From: Neorhizobium vignae
Lineage (GTDB): Bacteria; Pseudomonadota; Alphaproteobacteria; Rhizobiales; Rhizobiaceae
NCBI RefSeq assembly: GCF_000732195.1
Contig: NZ_JNNU01000004.1
Span: 62,001 to 126,000, forward strand
Length of the DNA stretch: 64,000 bases
Direction of reading: 5' to 3'
Below are positions 9,858-18,918 of the stretch, one piece after another (position 1 is the stretch's first letter; every line of letters begins with the position of its first letter). The notes below the pieces were generated by a model. That model had not been told where the DNA came from and ran no database searches. It saw only the letters and a list, made by a program, of their open reading frames with translations. The position numbers and the translations under genes are program-made.

Positions 9858-10514
9858 ATGACCGCGAAGAAGATCGTTCTGGCGACCCTTGGAGCAGCGC
9901 TGATCGCCGGCGCAGCCGTTCCTGCCTTCGCAGCCCCGGGGCGGGATGGTCCCGGCCGCCATGGTGGTCCCGGCCGCGCCATGATGCAGGACGTGATGTT
10001 CGTCCGCCTGCTGAAGAACGCCGATGCCGACAAGGACGGCAAGGTCTCCAAGGACGAGATGACCGCCTTCCAGGACAAGCTCTTCACCGCAATCGACGCC
10101 AACAAGGATGGTTCCCTGACGCGCGGCGAGATGCTCGACTATCGCCAGGCGAAGATGGAAGAGTTCCGCAAGAACCACCAGCCGGAAGTCGCCAATACCG
10201 ACGACAAGAAGGATGACCAATCCGACCGCGATATGGCCGACCGACGTGACGACCATCGCCGCGACCGCGATCATTCCGCATGGAACCATGATGGTCAGGG
10301 CCGCCACGGCGGGCGCCGCGAAGATGCCGGCTGGGAACGCCCGCACGGCCGCCAGATGATGGGCCATGGCATGTTCCGCATGGTCGATGAAGACAAGGAC
10401 GGCAAGATCACCAAGACGGAAGCCGCCGCTGCATCCGACAAGCTGTTCGCCCGCATGGATACCAACAAGGATGGAACCATTTCCATCGACGACCTGCCGG
10501 ACCGCCCCCTCTAG
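9858..10514 (+). CDS. Secreted four-EF-hand calcium-binding protein
   Basis: A 218-residue protein with a Sec signal peptide (residues 1-25, AFA-AP). It has four canonical EF-hand loops at residues 56-67, 80-91, 177-188 and 201-212. Each has Asp or Asn at positions 1, 3 and 5 and Gly at position 6; the last loop ends in Asp rather than Glu. The pairs are separated by an 85-residue linker very rich in Asp, Arg, His and Gly with charged repeats such as DRRDDHRRDRDH. It is likely a periplasmic calcium buffer or sensor; the partner is unknown. An excellent intrinsic terminator follows, and it appears monocistronic. Confidence 0.9.
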   Translation: MTAKKIVLATLGAALIAGAAVPAFAAPGRDGPGRHGGPGRAMMQDVMFVRLLKNADADKDGKVSKDEMTAFQDKLFTAIDANKDGSLTRGEMLDYRQAKMEEFRKNHQPEVANTDDKKDDQSDRDMADRRDDHRRDRDHSAWNHDGQGRHGGRREDAGWERPHGRQMMGHGMFRMVDEDKDGKITKTEAAAASDKLFARMDTNKDGTISIDDLPDRPL

Positions 10515-10556
10515 TTCTCCGCCCCCTTGGAACTAGCTCCGACAGTCGTCCAAAGG

Positions 10557-10595
10557 ACCCGCCCCTTCCCCAAGGGGCGGGTTCTTTTATTTTTG
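10557..10595 (+). terminator. Intrinsic terminator after the EF-hand gene
   Basis: Perfect 11-base-pair stem, ACCCGCCCCTT (10557-10567) with AAGGGGCGGGT (10572-10582), loop CCCC, then TTCTTTTATTTTT. It is one of the strongest terminators in the window. Confidence 0.93.
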
Positions 10596-10606
10596 GAGAC
10601 CAATAT

Positions 10607-10915
10607 TTAGGAAGGTCTGTGCTCGACCGCGGTTACCCGGTCGGCAACCTCTTCCACCTTATCCTCTATACGGACAAGGGACTGTTCGATCGTTGACTGC
10701 ATATGGGACAAAGCCCCGCCAAGTTCGATTTTGATCGAAAGCTCCAGATCGTCCCTAATCTCCGCCTGGCGCCGTTCAAGGCGCTTCGAGAATTCATAGG
10801 TCTGGATCGTCAGCGTCCTGATTTCAGCAACTTCCTTACGAAGCGCACGAATCTCGTCATTCGTCCGCTGCCCAAGCTTGGCCAGAAAATTCAGATCTAC
10901 GACTTCATCGGTCAT
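10607..10915 (-). CDS. Small coiled-coil protein of unknown function
   Basis: A 102-residue acidic, Gln/Glu/Arg-rich protein with heptad-like spacing through most of its length (for example EIRALRKEVAEIRTLTIQTY, then RIEDKVEEVADRV near the C-terminus). There is no signal peptide or TM segment, so it is cytoplasmic and probably oligomeric. The ATG at 10915 has Shine-Dalgarno AGAGGG about 8 bases upstream. I do not recognise a named family. It lies downstream of the LOG-family gene on the same strand, 57 bases away, and could be co-transcribed with it. Confidence 0.7.
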   Translation of the reverse strand: MTDEVVDLNFLAKLGQRTNDEIRALRKEVAEIRTLTIQTYEFSKRLERRQAEIRDDLELSIKIELGGALSHMQSTIEQSLVRIEDKVEEVADRVTAVEHRPS

Positions 10916-10972
10916 CGCAACAACCCTCTACCGACAATCTAATCGCGAACTTCTCGACTTTCAATCAAGCCT

Positions 10973-11833
10973 TCAATGCTCGTAGAAATCTGAGATGATC
11001 TTCCACGCCTCCTCGGCCGTCTCTACAAAACTGATGAGGTTGAGATCGTCCGGGGCGATGGTGCCGAATTCCGCGAGTGCGCCAAAATTGATGATGCCGC
11101 GCCAGAAGGCTTCGCTGAACAGGATCAGCGGTATGCGTTCCATGCGCTTGGTCTGGATGAGGGTCAGCGCCTCGAACATTTCGTCCAGCGTGCCGAACCC
11201 GCCGGGAAAGACAACGACTGCCTTCGCCCGCATCATGAAATGCATCTTGCGGATGGCGAAGTAGTGGAAGTTGAAGCTGAGCTCCGGCGTTACGAAGCGG
11301 TTGGGAGCCTGCTCGTGGGGCAGCATGATGTTCAGCCCGATGCTCGGGGCACCGGCTTCCGCCGCACCGCGGTTGCCAGCCTCCATCACGCCCGGGCCAC
11401 CGCCGGTCACCACCACGTATTCCTGATGGTTGTAGCCGGCAGAATGCTCGCCGCAGAGGGCGGCGAACTTGCGCGCCTCGTCGTAATAAACCGAAGCCGC
11501 TTCGAGGTTCTGGCGCTGGGTGTCGTTGCGGGCGGCCCAGGCGCTCTGGCCGGGCGCCGGGATGCGGGCACCGCCGAACAGCACGACGGTCGATTTGATA
11601 CCCCGCTCGGCGAGCGCCATTTCCGTCTTCATCAACTCAAGTTGGAGACGGACGGGACGAAGCTCTTCGCGGCTGAGGAATTCGTCATCTGCATAGGCGA
11701 GGCGATAGGAATGCGATTCCGTCTGCGGCGTCTTTGGCAGGACGGCGGCGGCATTCTTGTCCGCCTTGTTGTCCTTCAGCGGATCCCAGACTCCGTCCTT
11801 GCCTCGCGGGCCATCCTTCTTCGCCTTTGCCAT
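10973..11833 (-). CDS. LOG-family protein (TIGR00730, Rossmann fold)
   Basis: A 286-residue protein related to cytokinin riboside 5'-monophosphate phosphoribohydrolases (lysine decarboxylase-like fold). The two hallmark motifs are present: GGGPGVMEAGNRGA near residue 140, and PGGFGTLDE (variant of PGGxGTxxE) near residue 208. At 286 residues it is the long type, with about 80 extra N-terminal residues, the first 35 being Lys/Asp-rich and probably disordered. The enzymatic product is uncertain: AMP hydrolysis or cytokinin activation are both known in the family. I prefer ATG 11833, which is 8 bases from AAGGA, over ATG 11839. Confidence 0.88.
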   Translation of the reverse strand: MAKAKKDGPRGKDGVWDPLKDNKADKNAAAVLPKTPQTESHSYRLAYADDEFLSREELRPVRLQLELMKTEMALAERGIKSTVVLFGGARIPAPGQSAWAARNDTQRQNLEAASVYYDEARKFAALCGEHSAGYNHQEYVVVTGGGPGVMEAGNRGAAEAGAPSIGLNIMLPHEQAPNRFVTPELSFNFHYFAIRKMHFMMRAKAVVVFPGGFGTLDEMFEALTLIQTKRMERIPLILFSEAFWRGIINFGALAEFGTIAPDDLNLISFVETAEEAWKIISDFYEH

Positions 11834-11969
11834 TCGCATGATCCTTCCGGCGTCAAATGCATTGACGCCAATTCACATTGACGCTTGAGTGGCGGTCGCT
11901 TAGATCAAATGACACCAAATGGCCACCTCTCCCACCATCACGATACCGAGTGACGTTTAAGGATTTCCC

Positions 11970-12824
11970 ATGAGCAGCCCCGACTTCTCTTCCCTCGAAA
12001 AGACTATCGAGACCGCCTTCGACAACCGCGACAGCGTCACGGTTTCGACCAAGGGGGAAATCCGCGATGCGGTCGAGGAAGCGCTCAACCTGCTGGACGA
12101 CGGCAAGGCGCGGGTCGCGAGCCGCAGCGAAGACGGGACCTGGACGGTGCATCAATGGCTGAAGAAGGCCGTGCTCCTGTCCTTCCGTCTCAACGACATG
12201 GAAGTGGTGAAGAACGGCCCCGGCGCCTCCACCTGGTGGGACAAGGTGCCTTCCAAGTTCGAGAACTGGGGCGAAAACCAGTTCCGCGCCGCCGGCTTCC
12301 GCGCCGTGCCGAACGCGGTGGTACGCCGCTCGGCCCATATCGGCAAGAACGTCGTCCTGATGCCCTCCTTCGTCAACCTCGGCGCCTATGTCGACGAAGG
12401 CACGATGGTCGACACCTGGGCGACGGTCGGCTCCTGCGCCCAGATCGGCAAACATGTGCACCTCTCCGGCGGCGTCGGCATCGGCGGCGTGCTGGAGCCG
12501 ATGCAGGCCGGCCCGACCATCATCGAGGACAATTGCTTCATCGGCGCCCGTTCGGAAGTCGTCGAGGGCTGCATCGTCCGCCAGGGTTCCGTGCTCGGCA
12601 TGGGCGTGTTCATCGGCAAATCGACCAAGATCGTCGACCGCGCTACAGGCGAGATCAGCTATGGCGAAGTACCGCCCTACTCGGTGGTCGTCGCCGGCAC
12701 TCTGCCGGGCAAGCCGTTCCCGAACGGCGAGCCGGGCCCCGGCCTCTACTGCGCCGTGATCGTCAAGCGCGTCGATGAAAAGACCCGTTCCAAGACCGGC
12801 ATCAACGAACTGCTGCGCGACTGA
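11970..12824 (+). CDS. dapD: 2,3,4,5-tetrahydropyridine-2,6-dicarboxylate N-succinyltransferase
   Basis: Succinylates tetrahydrodipicolinate in the succinylase branch of lysine/meso-diaminopimelate synthesis. The 284-residue protein has the helical N-terminal domain followed by a left-handed beta-helix of hexapeptide repeats from about residue 110 ([20 protein letters not shown], then [20 protein letters not shown]). The short C-terminal cap holds [20 protein letters not shown]. Shine-Dalgarno AAGGA precedes ATG. dapE follows 9 bases later, forming a two-step operon. Confidence 0.97.
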   Translation: MSSPDFSSLEKTIETAFDNRDSVTVSTKGEIRDAVEEALNLLDDGKARVASRSEDGTWTVHQWLKKAVLLSFRLNDMEVVKNGPGASTWWDKVPSKFENWGENQFRAAGFRAVPNAVVRRSAHIGKNVVLMPSFVNLGAYVDEGTMVDTWATVGSCAQIGKHVHLSGGVGIGGVLEPMQAGPTIIEDNCFIGARSEVVEGCIVRQGSVLGMGVFIGKSTKIVDRATGEISYGEVPPYSVVVAGTLPGKPFPNGEPGPGLYCAVIVKRVDEKTRSKTGINELLRD

Positions 12825-12833
12825 TCCCATCCA

Positions 12834-14030
12834 ATGTCCAGTGCCGATCCCATCGCCAATCTCCAGACGCTCATTCGCTGCCCTTCGGTGACACCCGCCG
12901 AGGGCGGCGCGCTTGCGGCGCTGGAGGCAATGTTGCTTCCGCTCGGTTTCAAGGTCGAGCGCATGGTGGCGACGGAGCCCGGCATGCCGGACATTGAGAA
13001 CCTCTATGCCCGGCTCGGCACCGACGCGCCGCATCTGATGTTCGCCGGCCATACGGACGTGGTGCCGCCGGGGGATGAAACCTCATGGAGCCGGCCGCCG
13101 TTTGCCGGCGAGATCGTCGGCAATGAGTTGTTCGGCCGCGGCGCGGTGGACATGAAGGGCGGGATCGCCTGTTTCGTCGCCGCCGTCGCCCGCCACATCG
13201 AGCAACACGGCGCGCCGAAAGGTTCTATTTCGTTTCTGATCACAGGCGACGAGGAAGGCCCAGCCGTCAACGGGACCGAGAAGCTGCTGAAGTGGGCCGC
13301 TGAACGGGGCGAGGCCTGGGATGCCTGCCTGGTTGGCGAGCCGACCAATCCCGATGTGCTCGGCGACATGATCAAGATCGGCCGGCGCGGTTCGGTCTCC
13401 GGCAAGGTTACCGTCTTCGGCGTCCAGGGCCACGCGGCCTACCCGCATCTCGCCGACAATCCAGTGCGCGGCCTCCTGCCGCTCGCCTCAGCGCTGATGA
13501 ACCCACCCTTCGACGACGGCACGGCGGAATTCCCGGCCTCAAACTTGGAAGTGACGTCCGTCGATGTCGGCAATCCGGCAACCAACGTCATTCCGGCAAA
13601 AGCTACCTTCGCCTTCAACATCCGTTTCAACGACACCTGGACGGCCAACACCGTCAAGGTAGAGATCGTCCGACGGCTGGATGCGGCGGCGATCGACAGC
13701 CCGCTTCGCCCGGATCGGGAGCCGGCGCGTTACGAGATCACCTGGGCGGAACGCCCGAGCCACGTTTTCCTCACCCGCAACAACGCCCTGATCGCGTCGC
13801 TTTCCGGCGCCGTCGAAAGCGTGACCGGCAAGGTGCCGAAGCTTTCGACCACCGGCGGCACGTCGGATGCCCGGTTCATCAAGGATTATTGCCCCGTCGT
13901 CGAATTCGGCCTGGTCGGCCAGACCATGCACATGATCGACGAGCGCGTGGCCCTTGCCGATCTGGAGACGCTTACCCAAATCTATGGGACATTCATCTCC
14001 CGCTGGTTCGATAATGCCCTCCTATCATGA
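12834..14030 (+). CDS. dapE: Succinyl-diaminopimelate desuccinylase
   Basis: Zinc-dependent M20 peptidase-family enzyme that cleaves N-succinyl-LL-diaminopimelate, acting after DapD and DapC. The 398-residue protein shows the metal-binding and catalytic set: FAGHTDVVPPGD near residue 65 (His), GRGAVDMKGG near 102 (Asp), GDEEGPA near 137 (Glu-Glu pair), and the His in VGQTMHMIDE near the C-terminus. The dimerisation lid domain occupies about 185-290. It is coupled to dapD, and its 3' end overlaps the following membrane-protein gene by 17 bases. Confidence 0.97.
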   Translation: MSSADPIANLQTLIRCPSVTPAEGGALAALEAMLLPLGFKVERMVATEPGMPDIENLYARLGTDAPHLMFAGHTDVVPPGDETSWSRPPFAGEIVGNELFGRGAVDMKGGIACFVAAVARHIEQHGAPKGSISFLITGDEEGPAVNGTEKLLKWAAERGEAWDACLVGEPTNPDVLGDMIKIGRRGSVSGKVTVFGVQGHAAYPHLADNPVRGLLPLASALMNPPFDDGTAEFPASNLEVTSVDVGNPATNVIPAKATFAFNIRFNDTWTANTVKVEIVRRLDAAAIDSPLRPDREPARYEITWAERPSHVFLTRNNALIASLSGAVESVTGKVPKLSTTGGTSDARFIKDYCPVVEFGLVGQTMHMIDERVALADLETLTQIYGTFISRWFDNALLS

Positions 14031-14634
14031 AGTCAGGCTCTACCTCGGCGGCCTCTGGCTGCTGATCCGCGGTGATGCCCGCGGTTTGCGGCCGTTCGAC
14101 ATTTCGGACGAGGGCGTGTTGCGTTCGTTCTGGGCAGTCGCCTGGTGCGCGCCGGCACTCGTTGTCGGCTGGATCTTCCAGCGGATGGAATACCTTCGCC
14201 ATTTCCCTCAACGAGAGGACTATTCCTTCATCTTTTTCCTGAAGATGCTGGTTCTCGAAGCTGCCCAATGGATCGTGCCGGCCGTGGCGCTCATCGCCCT
14301 CGGCTTCATTCTGCGCTTCATGCCGCTGGTGCGGATCCTGATCGTGTTGCGCAACTGGTTTACCGTTCCGCTCGCCTATGCGACCTATGTCATTCTGGCG
14401 CCTGCCGCCTTCCTTTCCGACCAGCATGGCGCCTTTACCAGCCTTGCCGGCTATGGCGTGATCGCGCTGGCAGCAACCCTTCTGATCGCCGCCCTTTTTC
14501 TCATGTGGTGCATTCTGAGAACGGTGATGGGGGGCCCGGCGATGATCCGGGTTGCGACCCTCGGGCTCGTGGTTGTGGCAGAAGTTATTGTCGCGCGCGA
14601 ACTGGAGAATATCATGGGGGTTTCGTTATCCTGA
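14014..14634 (+). CDS. Membrane protein of unknown function, paralog 1
   Basis: A 206-residue protein with about five hydrophobic helices (roughly residues 37-55, 75-105, 110-135, 145-165, 175-195). The N-terminus, MPSYHEVRLYLGGLWLLIRG, is nearly repeated in the next gene, as is DISDEGVLRSFWA. The start codon lies inside the end of dapE (17-base overlap), so translation is probably coupled. I do not recognise a characterised family. In rhizobia I recall conserved hypothetical proteins at this place between dapE and truA. Confidence 0.8.
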   Translation: MPSYHEVRLYLGGLWLLIRGDARGLRPFDISDEGVLRSFWAVAWCAPALVVGWIFQRMEYLRHFPQREDYSFIFFLKMLVLEAAQWIVPAVALIALGFILRFMPLVRILIVLRNWFTVPLAYATYVILAPAAFLSDQHGAFTSLAGYGVIALAATLLIAALFLMWCILRTVMGGPAMIRVATLGLVVVAEVIVARELENIMGVSLS

Positions 14635-14667
14635 TGCGTGATTTCGCCGTTTTGCGGGGAGGCAACC

Positions 14668-15264
14668 TTGCCCTCCTATCCTGAAGTCCGACTTTATCTG
14701 AGCGGTCTCTGGCTGCTGATCCGCGGCGATGCACAAGGTTTTCGCCTGCTCGACATTTCCGATCGCGGCATGATGCGCTCGTTCTGGGCGTTCGTCTGGT
14801 GCCTGCCGGGAGCGTTCATCTCGTGGCTTTGGTGGCGCGACTATCTGCTCGAAGGCATGCCGCCCGGCGCCCGGATCGGCGGGATCTTCTTCGTTCGCAT
14901 GGCGATGCTGGAAATCTTCAACTGGCTGGTGCCGCTGATCCTTGCCGGCGTGCTCTGCTCGCTTCTCGGCATTGCCCGAAAGTTTCCGGCGGTCGTCGTC
15001 AGCGTCAACTGGCTCTCGGTTCCGTTCGCCTATCTCTACGGCCTGCTGAGCCTGCGCTTCCTGTTGCCACCCAGCCTCGACACCATCCTGGCGCTTGTCC
15101 ATTTCGCCCTGCTGATCGTCATGATCGTCGCTGTATCGCGGGTAATGCGGATGATCTGCGGGCCGCAGCCGCTGATGATCACCACGCTGGTGCTGGTGCT
15201 GATCGTGCCGAGCATGCTGCTGACCGAAGCTCTGCAGCGTTTCCTCGGCATTTACCCGCTCTGA
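14668..15264 (+). CDS. Membrane protein of unknown function, paralog 2
   Basis: A 198-residue paralog of the preceding gene: LPSYPEVRLYLSGLWLLIRG aligns with its N-terminus, and DISDRGMMRSFWAFVWCLPG with the next block. About five TM helices are predicted from hydrophobicity. I choose TTG 14668 because the Shine-Dalgarno GGAGG ends 5 bases upstream and the protein then starts exactly where paralog 1 does; a GTG at 14638 would add ten residues. Sequence identity drops after the first third, so the duplication is old. Its stop is 13 bases from the convergent truA stop. Confidence 0.78.
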   Translation: MPSYPEVRLYLSGLWLLIRGDAQGFRLLDISDRGMMRSFWAFVWCLPGAFISWLWWRDYLLEGMPPGARIGGIFFVRMAMLEIFNWLVPLILAGVLCSLLGIARKFPAVVVSVNWLSVPFAYLYGLLSLRFLLPPSLDTILALVHFALLIVMIVAVSRVMRMICGPQPLMITTLVLVLIVPSMLLTEALQRFLGIYPL

Positions 15265-15277
15265 CGAAGCCGGCGCT

Positions 15278-16042
15278 TCAGGGCTCTACGGGGTCGCCTG
15301 GATAATCGACGCGCATGAAATAAAGTCCCTCCGGCGGCGCCACCGGCCCGCAGGCTTTGCGGTCCCGGGCGTCCAGGGCTGCGCGGACATCCGCCGGCGT
15401 CATGCGGCCCTCACCGGCCAGTTTCAACGTGCCTGCAAGCGAACGAATCTGATTGTGCAGGAAACTCTGTGCCGTCGCGCGGATTTCGATCAGATCGCCG
15501 CTGCGCGTGACATCCAGCATGTCCAGCGTGCGGACGGGGCTTTTCGCCTGGCAATGAACCGAACGAAAGGTCGTGAAATCGTGCTTTCCGACCAGCGTCT
15601 GGGCGGCAGCATGCATGACTTCATGATCCAGATCCTTCGTGACCCACCAGGCGCGCTTCGCATCCAGCGCCAGCGGGCCGGCCCGTGAAATGATGCGGTA
15701 GAGATAGTATCGCCGGACAGCAGAAAAGCGGGCGTCGAACGTGTCCTCGACGACCTGCACGCTCACGATGGCGACCTTCTCCCTGGCCATGCCCAGATAG
15801 GCGTTCAGCGCGTCGCGCAGCCGGTGTGGCTGCCACGACCGCGTGAGATCGACATGCACCACCTGCCCGCGCGCATGAACGCCGGAATCGGTGCGGCCAG
15901 CGCCCTTGACCACGACGCTCTCCTTGGTCAACGACAGGATGGCATTTTCAAGCGCCGACTGTACCGAGTGGCCATTCTTCTGCTTCTGCCAGCCGACATA
16001 GGACGTGCCGTCATATTCGACGGTCATGCGGAATCGCGGCAT
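15278..16042 (-). CDS. truA: tRNA pseudouridine(38-40) synthase
   Basis: Converts uridines 38-40 in the anticodon arm of tRNAs to pseudouridine. The 254-residue protein starts [19 protein letters not shown], the TruA start pattern. The catalytic Asp is in [14 protein letters not shown] near residue 52, and [10 protein letters not shown] is the conserved RNA-binding segment. The start codon shares one base with the fmt stop (TGATG at 16044-16040), so the two are translationally coupled in the order def-fmt-truA. Confidence 0.97.
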   Translation of the reverse strand: MPRFRMTVEYDGTSYVGWQKQKNGHSVQSALENAILSLTKESVVVKGAGRTDSGVHARGQVVHVDLTRSWQPHRLRDALNAYLGMAREKVAIVSVQVVEDTFDARFSAVRRYYLYRIISRAGPLALDAKRAWWVTKDLDHEVMHAAAQTLVGKHDFTTFRSVHCQAKSPVRTLDMLDVTRSGDLIEIRATAQSFLHNQIRSLAGTLKLAGEGRMTPADVRAALDARDRKACGPVAPPEGLYFMRVDYPGDPVEP

Positions 16043-16977
16043 CAGGAGAGCCTCGTGCCAGGCCCAAGCGGCGTGCCGCGCAGGAACTCTGGAGCCGCCA
16101 GAGGCTTCGCCCCGGCCTTCTGCAATTTGAGGAGCCGCACCGCACCCGCGCCGCAGGCAATGGTCAGTGCGTCGTCCAGAACCGTTCCGGGCTCGCCCCG
16201 TCCTTCGCCCACTTCCGACAGAAGAACCTTCACACGCTCCGGCCTGCCGTTGATTTCCGCCTCGAACCATGCGCCCGGGAAAGGCGACAGACCGCGGATG
16301 TGGTTATGCACATCATCTGCGGGTTTTGAAAAATCGATGCGCGTCTCGCCCTTGTCGATCTTGGCGGCATAAAGCACGCCTTCCGGCGATTGCGGCGTCA
16401 GCGGCAGGTCATTGGCTTCGAGTTTTTCCATCGCCTCGACCATGGCACGGGCACCGACCAGCATCAGCTTGTCGTGCAGTTCGCCCGCCGTCATGTCCTC
16501 GCCGATCTCCACTTCTTTCGTCAGCGCAACGGGGCCGGTATCGAGGCCCTTTTCCATCTGCATGACCATCATGCCGGTCTTCTTGTCCCCTGCCATGATC
16601 GCCCTCTGGATCGGCGCGGCACCGCGCCAGCGCGGCAGGAGCGAAGCGTGGCCGTTGTAGCAGCCGAGCTGCGCGCCCGTCAGGATCGCTTCCGGCAGCA
16701 GCAGGCCGTAGGCGACGACGACGGCAACATCCGCCCTCAGCGCGCGGAATTTTTCGCGCTCCTCGGGATCCTTGAAATTCACCGGCGTCAAAACGGGAAT
16801 GCCCAGCAGTTCGGCGGCTTGATGCACCGGCGACTTCACCAGATCGAGCCCGCGGCGGCCACCCGGGCGCGGCGGCTGGGTATAGACCGCGACGATCTCG
16901 TGGCCCGCGTGCTTGAGGCTCTGCAGCGTCGGCACGGAAAATTCCGGGGTTCCCATGAAGATGATGCGAAGAGACAT
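16042..16977 (-). CDS. fmt: Methionyl-tRNA formyltransferase
   Basis: Transfers a formyl group from 10-formyl-THF to initiator Met-tRNA. The 311-residue product has the N-terminal formyltransferase fold ([17 protein letters not shown]), the catalytic N-x-H in [18 protein letters not shown] near residue 105, and the catalytic Asp in EKGLDTGPV near residue 143. The OB-like C-terminal domain covers about 205-311. I start at MSLRIIF (16977); six further in-frame residues upstream look unneeded. It is downstream of def in a def-fmt-truA unit, a common pairing since Def removes the group Fmt adds. Confidence 0.97.
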   Translation of the reverse strand: MSLRIIFMGTPEFSVPTLQSLKHAGHEIVAVYTQPPRPGGRRGLDLVKSPVHQAAELLGIPVLTPVNFKDPEEREKFRALRADVAVVVAYGLLLPEAILTGAQLGCYNGHASLLPRWRGAAPIQRAIMAGDKKTGMMVMQMEKGLDTGPVALTKEVEIGEDMTAGELHDKLMLVGARAMVEAMEKLEANDLPLTPQSPEGVLYAAKIDKGETRIDFSKPADDVHNHIRGLSPFPGAWFEAEINGRPERVKVLLSEVGEGRGEPGTVLDDALTIACGAGAVRLLKLQKAGAKPLAAPEFLRGTPLGPGTRLS

Positions 16978-17035
16978 GGACGTTCCGCGTCTCAAGAGAC
17001 CGCGCCTTCTTAACTCAGATCGCCTGAGCGACGGT

Positions 17036-17551
17036 TCAGACCGCCTTGGACTTGGCAGCCTTGGTGAATTTCTTGATCACCATCTCGCGCTTCAGGCGGG
17101 AAATATGGTCGATGAAAAGCACGCCATTCAGGTGATCGATCTCGTGCTGCAGGCAGGTGGCGAGCAGGCCATCGGCCTCTACCACATATTCCTTGCCGTC
17201 GCGGCCGAGATGCTTGACGCTGACGGTCGCCGGGCGTTCCACCTCGGCATAATATTCCGGAATGGAAAGGCAGCCCTCTTCATAGACGGAGCTCTCGTCG
17301 GAGGATTTGACGATCTCCGGATTGATGAAGACCTGCGGCTGCTTTTCCTCACCTTCACGGGCGATGTCAACGACGAGCAGACGGCGCGGCACGCCGATCT
17401 GGATCGCAGCAAGGCCGATGCCCGGCGCGTCATACATGGTCTCCAGCATGTCGTCGGCGAGCGTCAGAAGCTCGGCGTCAACACGCTCTATCGGCTTGGA
17501 AACCTGACGCAGGATCGGGTCAGGCAGAATAATCAGAGGCTTGATCGTCAT
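17036..17551 (-). CDS. def: Peptide deformylase
   Basis: Metalloenzyme that removes the N-formyl group from nascent proteins at the ribosome. The 171-residue protein contains all three family motifs: [10 protein letters not shown] (motif 1, near residue 45), EGCLSIP with the metal-binding Cys (motif 2, near 91), and QHEIDHL with the HExxH metal site (motif 3, near 134). The ATG at 17551 gives the usual length. It is divergent from rmuC, with 111 bases between starts holding both promoters, and heads def-fmt-truA. Confidence 0.97.
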   Translation of the reverse strand: MTIKPLIILPDPILRQVSKPIERVDAELLTLADDMLETMYDAPGIGLAAIQIGVPRRLLVVDIAREGEEKQPQVFINPEIVKSSDESSVYEEGCLSIPEYYAEVERPATVSVKHLGRDGKEYVVEADGLLATCLQHEIDHLNGVLFIDHISRLKREMVIKKFTKAAKSKAV

Positions 17552-17662
17552 GGCTTCCCATAACCCATCTTTTTTTCCGAAGGAATAGAAATTACGGCCG
17601 GAGCAAGCGAAATGTTCACGTTTTGATCTTTTCAAGCGGCAAAATTCTGTTAGTTTCCCGCC

Positions 17663-18868
17663 ATGAATAATCTCGTTGCCAGCCTTTCCCGTTTCTTCGA
17701 CGATCCGCGCTCTGTCGTGTTGGCGGTAATATGTGGAGCGGCATTGCTGCTGTTATGGCTGTTTCTGGTCCGCCGGGCATCGCTTCGGCGTCAGGAAGAT
17801 GCGACGTTGCGGGCGATGGAAGGCGAGGCCCGGCTTTCCGAACTTCTGAGAGCGCAAAGCGAGATGCAGGGACGGCTGTCGGCAATGGCGGAGACGCTTT
17901 CGACGCGGCAGTCGGAACTGAACCAATCGGTCAGCCAGCGGCTGGACGGCATGACGCACCGGATCGGCGCGACGATCACCGAACAGACCAAGTCGACGCA
18001 CGAGAACCTGCAGCGGCTGCAGGAACGGCTGGCGGTGATCGACGCAGCCCAGAACAATATCCAGACGCTGGCAAAGGACGTCGTCGGCCTGCAGGCGATC
18101 CTGTCGAACAAGCAGACGCGCGGCGCCTTCGGCCAGGGCCGAATGGAAGCGATCATTGCCGACGGATTGCCGATGGGCGCCTACGGCTTTCAGACCACGC
18201 TTTCGAACGGGACCCGGCCCGACTGCACGATCAGAATGCCGAACGGCGCTCCGCCTTTGGTGATCGATGCCAAATTCCCGCTCGAAGCCTGGAACGCATT
18301 TCGCGAGGCTGCGGCACCCGAAGCCAGACGGGCCGCCGCCCAGGCCTTCAAGCGCGACCTCGAGGTTCACATCCGCGATGTCTCGGAAAAGTACCTGATC
18401 CCGGGCGAAACGCAGGAAATGGCTTTCCTTTTCGTGCCGTCGGAATCGATCTTCGCGGAGATCCACGAGCATTTCGAAAGCGCCGTCCAGAAAGCGCAAC
18501 GTTCCCGAATCGTCATTGTCTCGCCCTCTCTCCTGATGCTGTCCATCCAGGTCATCCAGGCCGTGCTGAAGGACCAGCGCATGCGCGAGCAGGCACATCT
18601 CATCCAGGGCGAAGTGGCCCTGCTGATCGAGGATCTTTCGCGTCTCGACGACCGCACCCGCAAACTTCAGGCGCATTTCTTCGCGGCGCAGAAAGATGTC
18701 GAACAGATCCTCACCTCCACCGACAAGCTCAACCGCCGCGGCGCCAAGATAGAGGCTCTCGAGCTGGAGGCGCCCCAGGCAGCCGAGATGGCTCACGATC
18801 GGCCCCAGGCCAAGGCGGTCGAAAGCCGTACCGGCCTGCTCAAGCTGCGGGTGGTTGACGAGGAGTGA
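17663..18868 (+). CDS. rmuC: DNA recombination protein RmuC homolog
   Basis: A 401-residue protein. It has one N-terminal TM helix (about residues 18-37), a coiled-coil region (about 45-150), and the RmuC domain (about 150-350). Conserved pieces are [24 protein letters not shown] and [15 protein letters not shown]. coli RmuC limits certain DNA inversions and has a nuclease-like fold; its exact biochemical role is unsettled. The membrane anchor suggests it acts at the inner membrane. It is divergent from def and is followed by the ribokinase gene 50 bases downstream. Confidence 0.92.
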   Translation: MNNLVASLSRFFDDPRSVVLAVICGAALLLLWLFLVRRASLRRQEDATLRAMEGEARLSELLRAQSEMQGRLSAMAETLSTRQSELNQSVSQRLDGMTHRIGATITEQTKSTHENLQRLQERLAVIDAAQNNIQTLAKDVVGLQAILSNKQTRGAFGQGRMEAIIADGLPMGAYGFQTTLSNGTRPDCTIRMPNGAPPLVIDAKFPLEAWNAFREAAAPEARRAAAQAFKRDLEVHIRDVSEKYLIPGETQEMAFLFVPSESIFAEIHEHFESAVQKAQRSRIVIVSPSLLMLSIQVIQAVLKDQRMREQAHLIQGEVALLIEDLSRLDDRTRKLQAHFFAAQKDVEQILTSTDKLNRRGAKIEALELEAPQAAEMAHDRPQAKAVESRTGLLKLRVVDEE

Positions 18869-18918
18869 TCCTCTCGGGCAGTGTCGCGCGACTTTAATTT
18901 ACGCAAGCAGGGCCCGCC

